Positions 19,270-28,206 of a stretch of DNA of 64,000 nucleotides are shown one piece after another. Both the position numbers and the translations under genes were made by a program. The notes below the pieces were generated by a model. The model was not told where the DNA came from, searched no databases, and saw nothing but the letters and a program-made list of their open reading frames with translations. The stretch is from Pseudomonas oryzihabitans (GTDB lineage Bacteria; Pseudomonadota; Gammaproteobacteria; Pseudomonadales; Pseudomonadaceae), in assembly GCF_007665395.1 (NCBI RefSeq), contig NZ_VDND01000001.1, positions 124,001-188,000 on the forward strand. The letters run 5' to 3'. Numbering within the stretch: the first letter of the stretch is position 1; every line of letters begins with the position of its first letter.

Positions 19270-20067
19270 ATGGCAACCCTGGCCAGCCGCGGCCTGACGC
19301 TCGGCTATGGCACCCAGACCATCATCGCGGCGCTCGACCTCGACCTACCGCCGGGCCAGGTCTCGGTGCTGATCGGCAGCAATGGCTCCGGCAAGAGTAC
19401 CTTGCTCAGGGCCTGTGCCCGTCTGCTCGAACCTCGCCATGGCCAGGTACTGCTCGACGGCCAGGACATCCATCGGCAGTCCACCGCCGCCCTGGCGCGC
19501 CAGCTGGCGGTACTGCCGCAGACCCCGGTAGCGCCCGAGGGCATCAGCGTGCGGCAGCTGGTCAGCCTGGGCCGCTATCCGTACCAGAACTGGATGCGCC
19601 AATGGTCGGCGGAGGATGCGGCGGCGGTCGACAAGGCGCTGCGCCTCACCGATCTGCTGGAGCTCGCGGAGCGACCGGTGGACGATCTCTCCGGCGGCCA
19701 GCGGCAGCGCGCCTGGATCGCCCTGACCCTGGCCCAGGACACCGACTGCCTGCTGCTGGACGAGCCCACCACCTATCTCGACCTCGCGCACCAGATCGAG
19801 GTGCTGGACCTGCTGCGGGCGCTGAACCGGGAGGAGGGCAAGACGGTGGTCATGGTGCTGCACGACCTGAACCTCGCCTGCCGCTACGCCGATCACCTGG
19901 TGGCGGTCCACCAGCGCACCGCCTACGCGCAGGGCGCGCCCGCCGAGGTGTTGACCGAGGCCCTGGTGCGCGAGGTGTTCGCCCTGGAATGCCGAATCAT
20001 CGCCGATCCCTATTTCGGCACGCCGTTATGCATTCCCTTCGGCCGCGAGGTACCGCCATGTGCCTGA
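19270..20067 (+). CDS. cbrD: ferric-siderophore ABC transporter ATPase
   Basis: The 265-residue ATPase of the FecE/FhuC family shows Walker [10 protein letters not shown] (about residue 37), the signature [17 protein letters not shown] (about 140), Walker [16 protein letters not shown] and the switch histidine in [10 protein letters not shown]. It powers the CbrBC permease. A ribosome binding site (AAGGAG) lies 6 bases before ATG 19270. Its 3' end overlaps the FhuF-type reductase gene by 10 bases, so reduction and import are translated together. Confidence 0.92.
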   Translation: MATLASRGLTLGYGTQTIIAALDLDLPPGQVSVLIGSNGSGKSTLLRACARLLEPRHGQVLLDGQDIHRQSTAALARQLAVLPQTPVAPEGISVRQLVSLGRYPYQNWMRQWSAEDAAAVDKALRLTDLLELAERPVDDLSGGQRQRAWIALTLAQDTDCLLLDEPTTYLDLAHQIEVLDLLRALNREEGKTVVMVLHDLNLACRYADHLVAVHQRTAYAQGAPAEVLTEALVREVFALECRIIADPYFGTPLCIPFGREVPPCA

Positions 20068-20831
20068 GGCCGAGCCTGGCCTGCGACCAGGTGGGCGTCC
20101 TGCGTGACACCTTCGGACTGCGCGAGGCCAGCGAGCGCGACCCCTGTCATAGCCAGCCGGTCACCGCCTGGCTGGATGCCGCCCAGTGCGCCGAGCGGCT
20201 CGACGACCTGGCCGCCCGGCTGGGCGCGCCTTCTCGACGCGTCGCGGCTTCGCTGCTGACCAAACGCCTGGGCTTCCTCACCACCGGGGTAGCCTTTCAC
20301 GCCCTGTCGGCCTATGGCCTGCGGCTGGACCTGAGCCCTGGCAATGTCTGGATCGAGGATGGTCATGCCCAGGGCCGCTGGCAATCGGCGTTGCCGTTGA
20401 CCGATACCCGGCCGCTGTCCGGCGTCGAGGATCACGCTACCATCCGGGCCCTGGCGGCCCGCAGCCTGTTCGGTGACCTGCTGCGACCACTGTGGGAAAC
20501 CCTGGCCCGGGCCGGCCGCGTCTCCCCGCGCATCCTTTGGGAAAATGCCGCGGTGCGGCTGTATTCGCTGTATGACCGGCGCCTGGTCGAGCTCGCCGAT
20601 CCTGTGGTCCGTACGCGTTGTGCCGAGGACTTCGCCTGGCTGCTGGCCGCCACGCCGGCTGAGCTAGGGCTGGAGACCAATCCGCTGGCCCAGTTCCGGC
20701 GGTCCGCAACCCGCAACGCCGCCGGCCGCGACATCCGCTTCCGTCGCACCTGCTGCTTCTACTACCAGGCCACGGCGCCGGCGGAATACTGCTCGAACTG
20801 CCCGCTGGTTAGACCGCGGGAGGCCTCATGA
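20058..20831 (+). CDS. FhuF-like ferric-siderophore reductase
   Basis: The 257-residue protein resembles FhuF. The C-terminal half ends with a cysteine pattern CC-X10-C-X2-C (TCCFYY...YCSNCPL, residues about 232-248), which in FhuF binds a [2Fe-2S] cluster. The N-terminal part holds the FhuF-type helical domain with [25 protein letters not shown]. Such proteins reduce ferric siderophores in the cytoplasm after import to release Fe(II). Start ATG 20058 overlaps the end of cbrD, and the following gene starts in its ATGA. The role fits the end of an import operon. Confidence 0.85.
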   Translation: MCLRPSLACDQVGVLRDTFGLREASERDPCHSQPVTAWLDAAQCAERLDDLAARLGAPSRRVAASLLTKRLGFLTTGVAFHALSAYGLRLDLSPGNVWIEDGHAQGRWQSALPLTDTRPLSGVEDHATIRALAARSLFGDLLRPLWETLARAGRVSPRILWENAAVRLYSLYDRRLVELADPVVRTRCAEDFAWLLAATPAELGLETNPLAQFRRSATRNAAGRDIRFRRTCCFYYQATAPAEYCSNCPLVRPREAS

Positions 20832-21442
20832 CCTTGGCCACGCCCGCCCATTTGCCGGCCGAGCTGCTGGCTGGCTACGACACGATCGCCGCCTCCACCC
20901 TGGGACATCTCACCGCGACGGGTTACCTGCCTGACCTCAAGGCTGCCGTCGCCGGCAGTCGGCTGCTCGGCCGCGTGGTGACCGCCCGCATCCTCCTGCC
21001 GCAGGGGGCCTTGTTGCGCGAGGCGTTGATCGGCAGCCAGCCGGGCGATGTCCTGGTGATCGACGCGGTAGGGGATCCCCACTGTGCCTGCTGGGGCGAA
21101 TTGCGCACCCTGGCGGCCCTGGTCAAGGGCCTGGCGGGGGTCGTGGTGAATGGCGCCATCACCGACGTCCAGGCGATTCGCCAGCTCGGCCTGCCGGTCT
21201 TTCATCGCGGTATCAGCGCCCTGACCACGCGTGGCGGGGAAGTCCGGGGTGAGCTGAACGTCGAGCTGCTGCTGGGCGGCACCAGGATACGCCCGGGTGA
21301 CCTGGCCCTGGGGGACGACGATGGCCTGTTCATTCTGCCGCCGGCGCTGGCCAGCCAGTTGCTGCCCGGGGCGCTGGCCAAGGAGGCGGCGGACCGTGAG
21401 CGACGGGCGCACTTGCTGGAGCTCTTGACGCCGGGTCACTGA
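20828..21442 (+). CDS. RraA / 4-hydroxy-4-methyl-2-oxoglutarate aldolase family protein
   Basis: The 204-residue protein has the RraA-like swivelling fold, with the segment ending WGELRTLAALVKG (about 89-101) followed by GVVVNGAITDVQAIRQLG (about 104-121). Enzymes of this family cleave 4-hydroxy-4-methyl-2-oxoglutarate or decarboxylate oxaloacetate. In active aldolases the second motif reads G-x-x-R-D; here the arginine is replaced by Thr112 while Asp113 is kept, so catalysis may be altered or lost. It overlaps the reductase gene by 4 bases and ends the siderophore operon, facing a convergent LysR gene. Its job in this operon is unknown. Confidence 0.75.
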   Translation: MTLATPAHLPAELLAGYDTIAASTLGHLTATGYLPDLKAAVAGSRLLGRVVTARILLPQGALLREALIGSQPGDVLVIDAVGDPHCACWGELRTLAALVKGLAGVVVNGAITDVQAIRQLGLPVFHRGISALTTRGGEVRGELNVELLLGGTRIRPGDLALGDDDGLFILPPALASQLLPGALAKEAADRERRAHLLELLTPGH

Positions 21443-21447
21443 CGGTC

Positions 21448-22353
21448 TTACTCCGGCTTGCTCCCGATCTGCTCGCGAAGCAGTTGCAGATAGCGCCGGG
21501 CGCCCAGCCCCTGGGGGCGGTTCTTGATCCAGATGACGTCGATCCAGCGGCGGATCTGGCTGGCCATGTTGTCGAATTGCACCTGTTCCAGGAGACCTGC
21601 GGCGATCAGCGGGCGGACCAGGGGATGGGGCAGATAGGCCCAGCCCAGGCCGGCCTGCACCAGGTCGAGGGTGGCCAGGTAGCTGTCGGTCAGCCAGATC
21701 CGTTGCGAGAGCACGATCTGCGGATCCGAGGCATTGCGATCGCCGCCCGCCGCGACGATCTGGCGGGTATCGGCCATCAGGGTCTCGCCCAGCGGCCGAC
21801 CGTCATGGCTGAAGGGATAACCAGGGGCGGCTACCGCGGTCAGCAGCTGGCTCCCGGCTTCGGCGAACCCCTCGTGTTCGTCGATCCCCGGCCGTTCGAA
21901 GATCAGCGCCATGTCGACGCTGCCCTCGTGCAGCAGGCGGATCGCCTCGGCCCGCGCCGCCGAACGGATCTCGATTTCCAGTGCTGGAAATTCCTTGGCG
22001 AGGGTAGCCAGCGGCCGGCTCCAGGCACCGGTCTGCAGCTCCGGCGCCATGACCAGCACGAAGCGCCGCTCCAATCCCGCATGCAACTGCAGGGCGTGGG
22101 CATCGAGCAGATTGAGCTGGCTGGCGACCTGGCGGGCCTGGGGTTCGAGGGCACGGGCCGCCGCGGTCGGCAGGGCCTTGCGGGTGGCGCGGTCGAACAG
22201 CACCAGGTCCAGCTCGGCCTCCAGCTGGGAGATGGTCATGTTGACGGCGGAGGGCACGCGCCCCAGGGCCCGCGCCGCGGCGGAAAAGGAGCCTTCGTCG
22301 ATCACCGCGAGGAAGACCCTGAGTGTTTCGCTGCTGAAGGCCATGGTTGTCAC
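21448..22353 (-). CDS. LysR-family transcriptional regulator
   Basis: The 301-residue LysR regulator has an N-terminal helix-turn-helix (residues 8-65; FLAVIDEGSFSAAARALG, AVNMTISQLEAELDLVLFDR) and an effector domain to the end. ATG 22353 is used; ATG 22344 is an equally possible start. It is divergent from the SDR-SDR-aminotransferase-ligase operon beginning at 22432, with only 78 bases between, so it is the likely regulator of that operon. It is convergent with the end of the siderophore operon, separated by 5 bases. Confidence 0.9.
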   Translation of the reverse strand: MTTMAFSSETLRVFLAVIDEGSFSAAARALGRVPSAVNMTISQLEAELDLVLFDRATRKALPTAAARALEPQARQVASQLNLLDAHALQLHAGLERRFVLVMAPELQTGAWSRPLATLAKEFPALEIEIRSAARAEAIRLLHEGSVDMALIFERPGIDEHEGFAEAGSQLLTAVAAPGYPFSHDGRPLGETLMADTRQIVAAGGDRNASDPQIVLSQRIWLTDSYLATLDLVQAGLGWAYLPHPLVRPLIAAGLLEQVQFDNMASQIRRWIDVIWIKNRPQGLGARRYLQLLREQIGSKPE

Positions 22354-22358
22354 TTTTG

Positions 22359-22385
22359 CTGATAACGATCGTCTTCTTGTATCAG
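22359..22385. promoter_or_regulatory. inverted repeat in LysR/SDR divergent promoter
   Basis: CTGATA (22359-22364) and TATCAG (22380-22385) form a perfect 6-base dyad with a 15-base spacer. The region lies in the 78-base gap between the LysR gene and its presumed target operon. Spacing and TATC/GATA arms are compatible with a LysR-type operator. Confidence 0.35.
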
Positions 22386-22431
22386 TGCGTTAGGCCTAGA
22401 GTCCAGCCAAACCACCAGGGCGGGCAGGGAA

Positions 22432-23207
22432 ATGGGCGAGACGCTGGCGGGGCAGGTGGCGGTGGTAAGCGGCGCGGGGAGCGAGGCCGGCATCGGCATG
22501 GCCATCGCGCGGCGCCTGGGTAACGCGGGGGCGCGGGTGATCGTCACCGCCAGCAGCGCCCGCCTCCTGGAGCGGGTGGAGGAGTTGCGCGAAGCCGGTG
22601 TCGACGCCGACGGCCGCGTCCTCGATCTCACCGAGGAGGCCGCGGTCGGCGCCTTCGCCCAGTGGGCCGAGGCGCGCTGGGGACGGATCGATATCCTGGT
22701 CAACAACGCCGGCATGACGATGCAGGGCAGCCCCGAGCCCCTGGCCGAACTGGCCCGCCTGAGCCTGGCCGAATGGAACCTGTCCCTGGCCCGCAACCTG
22801 ACCACCGCCTTCCTGCTCACCCGTGCCCTGCTACCCGGCATGCAGGCACGCGGCTATGGCCGCATCGTCCATGTCAGCTCCGCCACGGGGACCCGCGCCG
22901 GCATCCAGGGGCGGCGGCCTACAGCGCGGCCAAGGCCGCGATGGTTGGCATGAACCTGAGTCTGGCGCTGGAGGTGGCTGGGCAGGGCATCACGGTCAAC
23001 GCGGTGGCGCCTGGCTGGATCGAGACCGCCTCCAGCCTGCCGGAAGAATTGCAGGCCGCGACCCGGGTTCCCGTGGGGCGGGCCGGGCGGCCAGCCGAGG
23101 TCGCCGCGGCGGTGGCCTTCCTGGCCTCGCCCGAGGCGAGCTACATCACCGGTGAATGCCTGGTGGTGGATGGCGGCAACAGCCGCATCGAAAACAAGGG
23201 AGCCTGA
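22432..23207 (+). pseudogene. short-chain dehydrogenase/reductase, frameshifted
   Basis: The first frame (from ATG 22432) encodes a normal SDR N-terminus, with the nucleotide motif SGAGSEAGIGMA, the NNAG motif and the catalytic serine region IVHVSSATGTRAG. It then leaves the family sequence after residue 160. The continuation AAAYSAAKAAMVGMNLSLAL with the catalytic Tyr and Lys, and the C-terminus ending VVDGGN, is in another frame up to 23207. Adding one G to the G-run at 22908-22911 restores a seamless protein of 258 residues (GIQGAAAYSAAK). It is the first gene of the operon with a second SDR, an aminotransferase and a GS-like ligase. Either a recent mutation or a sequencing error would explain it. 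Confidence 0.85.
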
Positions 23208-23208
23208 C

Positions 23209-23964
23209 ATGCAGCCCGTCGTATTGATCAGCGGGGTACTGGGTGGCATTGGCCAGGCCGTCCGCAAGCAATTTCTGCAAGCGGGCTGGCGGGTCTTCGG
23301 TAGCGATCTCGACGGCCCGGCCCTGGCGGCGCTGCAGGCCGCAGGTGGGCTCGCCGGCCACCACGCGGCAGACCTGCGCCAGGCGAGTGCCAGCCGGGAG
23401 GTGGTCGCCAGCGCCCTGAATCGCCTCGGCCGGCTCGACGCCCTGATCAACTGCGCCGGCGTCTGGCGCGAAGGTCCGGCGGAGAGCTTCAGCGAGGAAG
23501 ATTTCGACCTGGTGCTGGACGTCAATCTCAAGGCCAGCTTCTTTCTCTGCGCCGCGGCCATCCCGGCCTTGCGCGAAACCCGCGGCGCCATCGTCAACCT
23601 GAGCAGCGACGCCGGCCGCCAGGGCAATCGCAACGCCGCCGTCTACTGCGCCAGCAAGGGCGCGGTCACTCTCATGACCAAGGCTCTGGCGCTGGATCTG
23701 GCGCCCAGTGGGGTGCGCTGCAACAGCATCTCGCCCGGTGACGTGGCGACACCCATGCTGAGCTTCCAGGCCGAGCGCTACGGCAACGGCGATCCGGACG
23801 GCTACCTGCAGGAGTTGCTGGGGAAATACCCGCAGGGTGCGCAGGCGCGCTTCATCCAGCCCGAAGAGGTCGCCGAACTGGCCCTGTTCCTGTGCCAGCC
23901 TGCTGCCCGTTCCATCACCGGGGCCGACCTGGCCATCGATTGCGGTGTATCGGCCGGCCACTGA
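23209..23964 (+). CDS. short-chain dehydrogenase/reductase
   Basis: The 251-residue classical SDR has the cofactor motif SGVLGGIG (residues 7-14), NCAG (about 81), catalytic Ser in IVNLSSDAG and the Tyr-X3-Lys pair in VYCASKGA (about 146-150). An aspartate after the second strand (GSDLD) suggests NAD(H) preference. ATG 23209 follows the first SDR by one base; an upstream in-frame ATG lies inside that gene. It probably oxidises a hydroxyl group of the same substrate handled by the neighbouring aminotransferase; the substrate is unknown. Confidence 0.88.
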   Translation: MQPVVLISGVLGGIGQAVRKQFLQAGWRVFGSDLDGPALAALQAAGGLAGHHAADLRQASASREVVASALNRLGRLDALINCAGVWREGPAESFSEEDFDLVLDVNLKASFFLCAAAIPALRETRGAIVNLSSDAGRQGNRNAAVYCASKGAVTLMTKALALDLAPSGVRCNSISPGDVATPMLSFQAERYGNGDPDGYLQELLGKYPQGAQARFIQPEEVAELALFLCQPAARSITGADLAIDCGVSAGH

Positions 23965-24002
23965 GCCCCGGCGATCCGCCCACCACCCAAGAGGATTCCG
24001 AC

Positions 24003-25403
24003 ATGACCCCCAGTGGCATCAGCGAAGCGGCCGTGCAGCAGTTCGTCGCCCGCGAACGCGCGCGCTTCCTGGCGCGTAATCCCCAGTCCCTCGCCCTGGC
24101 CGAGCGCGCCCGGCAGTCGCTGTTCGGTGGCGTGCCGATGCACTGGATGAACGACTGGTCGATGCCCAGCGCACTCTTCGTCAGCCAGGCCCAGGGCGCG
24201 CGCTTCCAGGATGTCGACGGGCACGCCTACGTTGATTTCTGCCTGGGCGATACCGGCAGCATGTTCGGTCATTCACCGGCGCCGATCGCCTGGGCGCTGG
24301 TCGAACAGAGCGTCCGGGGTCTCACCACCATGCTGCCGGGCGAGGACGCGGTGGTCGCTGGCGAATTGCTCGCCGAGCGCTTCGGCCTGCCGTTCTGGCA
24401 GGTGGCGAACACCGCCACCGATGCCAACCGCTCCGTCATCCGCTGGGCTCGCGCCATCACCAATCGCAAGATGCTGCTGGTGTTCGATGGCTGCTACCAC
24501 GGCACCGTCGACGAGGTGATGGTACGCCACCAGGACGGGCGCACCGTGCACCGGGGCGGCCTGATCGGCGAGCCGCGCAACCTCGCCGAGACCTGCCGGG
24601 CCATTCCCTTCAATGATGTCGCGGCCCTGGAAGCGGCGCTGGCCCAGGGCGACGTCGCCGCCATCCTCTGCGAACCGGCCATGACCAACATCGGCATGGT
24701 GCTCCCGGCGCCCGGCTTCCTGGAGCAGGTGCGGGCGCTGAGTCGCCGGTACGGCAGCCTGCTGATCATCGACGAAACCCATACCCTGTCCACCGGCCCG
24801 GGCGGCTGCACCCGCGCCTGGAACCTGCAACCGGACTTCCTCACCTTCGGCAAGCCTATCGCCGGTGGCGTGCCCTGTTCGGCCTATGGCTGCACCCAGG
24901 AAATGGCCCAGGCGATGCGCCTGGCGCAGCAGCACGCCAGCGAGACCAGCCATGGCCACGGGCACAGCGGCATGGGCACCACGCTCTCGGCCAATGCCCT
25001 GGCCATGCGCTGCCTGAGGGTCAACCTGGAAGAAGTGGCGACGCCGGCCGCCTACGAGCGGATGCTGGCGATGGCGGCGCGCCTGGCCGCCGGCCTGCGC
25101 ACGGTGATCGCCCGCCACGAGCTGGCCTGGTCGGTGACCGAATTGGGTGCCCGCTGCGAATTCCAGTTCTGTGCCACGCCGCCCACCACCGGCGCCGAGG
25201 CGGAGGCGGCCTTTCATGACAGCCTGCAACAGGCGCTGCACCTCTATCTGATCAACCGCGGCATCCTCATCACCCCCTTCCACAACATGACCCTGTGCTG
25301 CCCGGACATCCAGCCGGCGGATGTCGACCGCTTGCTGGCCACCCTCGACGAGGCGCTCAGCGCGCTCCTGGCGTTGCCGGGCGCCCGGGAGCACCGGCCA
25401 TGA
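24003..25403 (+). CDS. class III aminotransferase, glutamate-1-semialdehyde-aminomutase-like
   Basis: The 466-residue PLP enzyme shows DGCYHGTVDEV, the LIIDETHTLSTGPGG segment with the PLP-contacting Asp, and FLTFGKPIAGGVP, where Lys284 is the expected Schiff-base lysine. The overall pattern is closer to glutamate-1-semialdehyde aminomutase-type enzymes than to ornithine or GABA transaminases. The start is ATG 24003 after an AAGAGG site. Its stop overlaps the ligase gene. In this operon it would transaminate an amino group on an oxidised intermediate; I do not recognise the specific pathway. Confidence 0.87.
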   Translation: MTPSGISEAAVQQFVARERARFLARNPQSLALAERARQSLFGGVPMHWMNDWSMPSALFVSQAQGARFQDVDGHAYVDFCLGDTGSMFGHSPAPIAWALVEQSVRGLTTMLPGEDAVVAGELLAERFGLPFWQVANTATDANRSVIRWARAITNRKMLLVFDGCYHGTVDEVMVRHQDGRTVHRGGLIGEPRNLAETCRAIPFNDVAALEAALAQGDVAAILCEPAMTNIGMVLPAPGFLEQVRALSRRYGSLLIIDETHTLSTGPGGCTRAWNLQPDFLTFGKPIAGGVPCSAYGCTQEMAQAMRLAQQHASETSHGHGHSGMGTTLSANALAMRCLRVNLEEVATPAAYERMLAMAARLAAGLRTVIARHELAWSVTELGARCEFQFCATPPTTGAEAEAAFHDSLQQALHLYLINRGILITPFHNMTLCCPDIQPADVDRLLATLDEALSALLALPGAREHRP

Positions 25404-26767
25404 GGTTCGCCGATGCCCAGGAAGCCCGGGATTTCCTCGCCGCGCATCCCGAGGTACGCAGCATCGAATTGCTGCTGATCGACGCCAACGGCGTACCCCG
25501 TGGCAAGCTGCTGCATCGCGAGGAGCTGCTGGCGATCTACGAGCAGGGCCGGCCGCTGCCCAGCTCCATCCTGGCGCTGACCCTGCAGGGCGAGGACGTG
25601 GAAGCCACCGGCCTGGTCTGGGAGGTGGCGGATGTCGACTGCTGGACCTATCCGCTGCCCGGCAGCCTGACCCTGCAACCCTGGCGCAGCACCCCCACCG
25701 GCCAGGTGCAGGTCAGCATGCACCCGACCCAGGGCCTGCCGGCGACGCCCGCCGATCCGCGCCACGCGCTGGTGCGGGTGATCGAGCGCCTGCAGGCCGA
25801 CGGCTACCAGCCGGTGATGGCGGTGGAGCTGGAATTCTACCTGCTCGACCGGGAGCGCGACGCCCAGGGCCGCCCGCAACCCGCGCGGCAGATGAATGGC
25901 GCCCGCCCCGGCGCGCCCCAGGTCTATGGCGTCCAGGAGCTGGAACAGCTGCAGCCCTTTCTTGACGACCTCTATGCCGCCTGCGAGGTGCAAGGCTTGC
26001 CGGTGCGCACGGCCATCTCCGAATACGCCCCCGGCCAGCTCGAATTGACCCTGTTGCATCGCCTCGATGCCTTGCAGGCTATCGACGAAGGGGTGCGCTA
26101 CAAGCGCCTGGTCAAGGGCGTGGCCAACCGTCATGGCCTGCAGGCCTGCTTCATGGCCAAGCCCTTCGGCGACCAGGCCGGCAGCGGCCTGCACCTGCAT
26201 GTCAGCCTCGCCGACGCCGCGGGCAACAACCTCTTCGCCAGCGAGGACCCGCAGGGCACGCCGCTGCTGCGCCACGCCATCGGCGGTATGCAGCACCGGA
26301 TGCTGGATGCCCTGGCGATCTTCTGCCCCAATGCCAATTCCTACCGGCGCTTCCAGGCCAACAGCTATGCGCCCCTGGCCAAGAGCTGGGGGGTCAATAA
26401 CCGCAGCGTGTCCCTGCGCGTACCCGGAGGACCGGCCAGCAGTCGGCACATCGAGCATCGTATCTGCGGCGCCGATGCCAACCCCTACCTGGCGGCTGCC
26501 GCCATCCTCGCCGCTATCCATGAAGGCATCCGCGACCAGCGCGATCCCGGGCCCGCCATCGTCGGCAATGGCTACGAACAGGCCACCGACTTCCTGCCCA
26601 CCGACTGGCTCACCGCGCTACAGGCGCTGGAAGACTCCAGCTGGATCCGGGAAGCACTGGGCGAGCGCTTCGTCGAGGTGTACCTGGCGATCAAGCGCGC
26701 GGAATACCGGCAATTCATGGCCGAGGTGGGGGAGCAGGATTGGCGGTGGTATCTGGTGCATGCCTGA
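25400..26767 (+). CDS. glutamine-synthetase-like gamma-glutamyl ligase
   Basis: The 455-residue protein belongs to the GlnA/PuuA family. It has an N-terminal beta-grasp segment, then AVELEFYLLD (about 136-145, metal-binding Glu), GSGLHLHVSL (about 258-267) and HRICGADANPYLAAAAILAA near 353-372. Its length and the lack of a typical adenylylation-loop tyrosine motif place it with the gamma-glutamylpolyamine/glutamylamide ligases rather than housekeeping glutamine synthetase. ATG 25400 overlaps the aminotransferase stop. It would attach glutamate to an amine substrate at ATP cost. The gene is convergent with the TPR gene, 9 bases away. Confidence 0.87.
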   Translation: MRFADAQEARDFLAAHPEVRSIELLLIDANGVPRGKLLHREELLAIYEQGRPLPSSILALTLQGEDVEATGLVWEVADVDCWTYPLPGSLTLQPWRSTPTGQVQVSMHPTQGLPATPADPRHALVRVIERLQADGYQPVMAVELEFYLLDRERDAQGRPQPARQMNGARPGAPQVYGVQELEQLQPFLDDLYAACEVQGLPVRTAISEYAPGQLELTLLHRLDALQAIDEGVRYKRLVKGVANRHGLQACFMAKPFGDQAGSGLHLHVSLADAAGNNLFASEDPQGTPLLRHAIGGMQHRMLDALAIFCPNANSYRRFQANSYAPLAKSWGVNNRSVSLRVPGGPASSRHIEHRICGADANPYLAAAAILAAIHEGIRDQRDPGPAIVGNGYEQATDFLPTDWLTALQALEDSSWIREALGERFVEVYLAIKRAEYRQFMAEVGEQDWRWYLVHA

Positions 26768-26776
26768 CCTCGCGCT

Positions 26777-28129
26777 TCAGGGCGCCAGGCTGGCCTGCCA
26801 ACGCCGATCCCGGGTCGAGGGCCGCCGGTGCAGTCGCTCGTCCAGCAGCGCCGCGGCCTTGGCGTGTTCACCCCCGCGCAGCAGGGCCACGAGCAGGGTG
26901 TCTTCGATGACCTCGCGCTGGGCACCGCTGCCGCCGATGCGAGCGACGTCCGTACGCACCGGCTCCAGCAGGCGCGCGCAGCCCAGGTAATCCTCATCGG
27001 CGAAGGCCAGCAGGGCGCGGCAGAGGGTGGCGACGACCGCTCCGGCCGCCAGCCTGCCGGCGTGGACGAGGGCTTCGAGGCCCGCCACGCGTGCCGCCAT
27101 GGCGGCACGGTCCCCGGTCGCTGCCGCGATCAGCGCCATATGCACATCGACGAAGGCCAGGCCCGGCTGCTCGAACAGCCCGGTGACGCTGGCGGCCGTG
27201 GCCTGCCAGAGTCCTGGCGGTACCTCGTGGCCGTAGAGCGACAGACGCCAGAGCAAGGAAGCATTGTCGCTGACTCGATTGAGCGGGCCCGCCGTGGAGG
27301 TGGCAGGCGCCACATAGCGGTGGTAGAAGCCCAGCGCACCCTGGCTGTCGCCCTGTTCCAGGGCCACCAGGGCGCCGTGCCAGGCGATATGGCCATGCAG
27401 GGTGCCGTGGCGGGGATATTCGGGTAGCCAGCCCGCGATCAGGGCCTCGGCCGCCGGGCTGTCGCCGGATTCGTGCAGGACATGGGTCAGGGCATGGGCC
27501 GCATTGACGTTTTGCCTACGCAAGTCGAGCGCACGCTCGGCAAGCGCTCGGCCACGGACCACGTCGCCGTTCTCGCCGTGGGACCAGCCGCGGTAGGTGA
27601 GGAACCACCAGTCATCCGCCGCGAAATGGCGGGCATGGCGCTCGCAGAGATCGACCCGCGCCTGGTCGTGATCGGCCCGCCCGGAAAACGCCAGCAGTCC
27701 AAAGGCACCCAGCGGCAGGCCGAGGATGAGGATATCGCGCGGCCAGCGCTCGGCATGGTCAAGAGCGCCCTGCAGCGCCTGGGCGGCTTCCCCGGCGATC
27801 AGCCGCCGCACGACCTCGACATGGCTGCGCTCGCGCTCCGTACCACGCCGCTCGACCAGCCGCTGCGCCCGCACGATGGTCTCCCGCGCCGCGCCGGCCT
27901 GGTTGTCGATCAGCTGCAGCCGCGCCCGGGCGGCATGGGCGAGGGCGAAGTCGGGGTCCAGCGCGATGGCCCGCTCCAGGGCTTCCAGCGCACCGGGCCA
28001 GAGCGAGAGCAGCAGGTCCACACCCACCTGGTAGGCGTCGGCGGCCTGGGCGGAAGAGGTCGACAGCGGCAGACCGTAGCGGTCGGTATAGGGCACGGGG
28101 ATCTCGGTGGGGGCTAGCGAGACAGGCAT
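26777..28129 (-). CDS. tetratricopeptide-repeat protein, TTC38-like
   Basis: The 450-residue protein is built of helical repeats. ALEALERAIALDPDFALAHAARARLQL (about 47-73) is a clear TPR unit, and later blocks such as ALTHVLHESGDSPAAEALIAGWL and HGHIAWHGALVALEQGD resemble the TTC38 family. No signal peptide or membrane segment is seen. I use ATG 28129; the much longer open frame upstream overlaps the FAD enzyme gene in antiphase. It lies last in the phosphonate cluster on the same strand, 77 bases after the oxidoreductase. Its role there is not known; a scaffold or regulator are only guesses. Confidence 0.75.
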   Translation of the reverse strand: MPVSLAPTEIPVPYTDRYGLPLSTSSAQAADAYQVGVDLLLSLWPGALEALERAIALDPDFALAHAARARLQLIDNQAGAARETIVRAQRLVERRGTERERSHVEVVRRLIAGEAAQALQGALDHAERWPRDILILGLPLGAFGLLAFSGRADHDQARVDLCERHARHFAADDWWFLTYRGWSHGENGDVVRGRALAERALDLRRQNVNAAHALTHVLHESGDSPAAEALIAGWLPEYPRHGTLHGHIAWHGALVALEQGDSQGALGFYHRYVAPATSTAGPLNRVSDNASLLWRLSLYGHEVPPGLWQATAASVTGLFEQPGLAFVDVHMALIAAATGDRAAMAARVAGLEALVHAGRLAAGAVVATLCRALLAFADEDYLGCARLLEPVRTDVARIGGSGAQREVIEDTLLVALLRGGEHAKAAALLDERLHRRPSTRDRRWQASLAP

Positions 28130-28206
28130 CTTCCCACAACCCGTCGCGACCGGCCGCTCGCTGGACGGCAGGCCTGCCACACCAGAGGTGTCGCAGGCCA
28201 ACGCCG

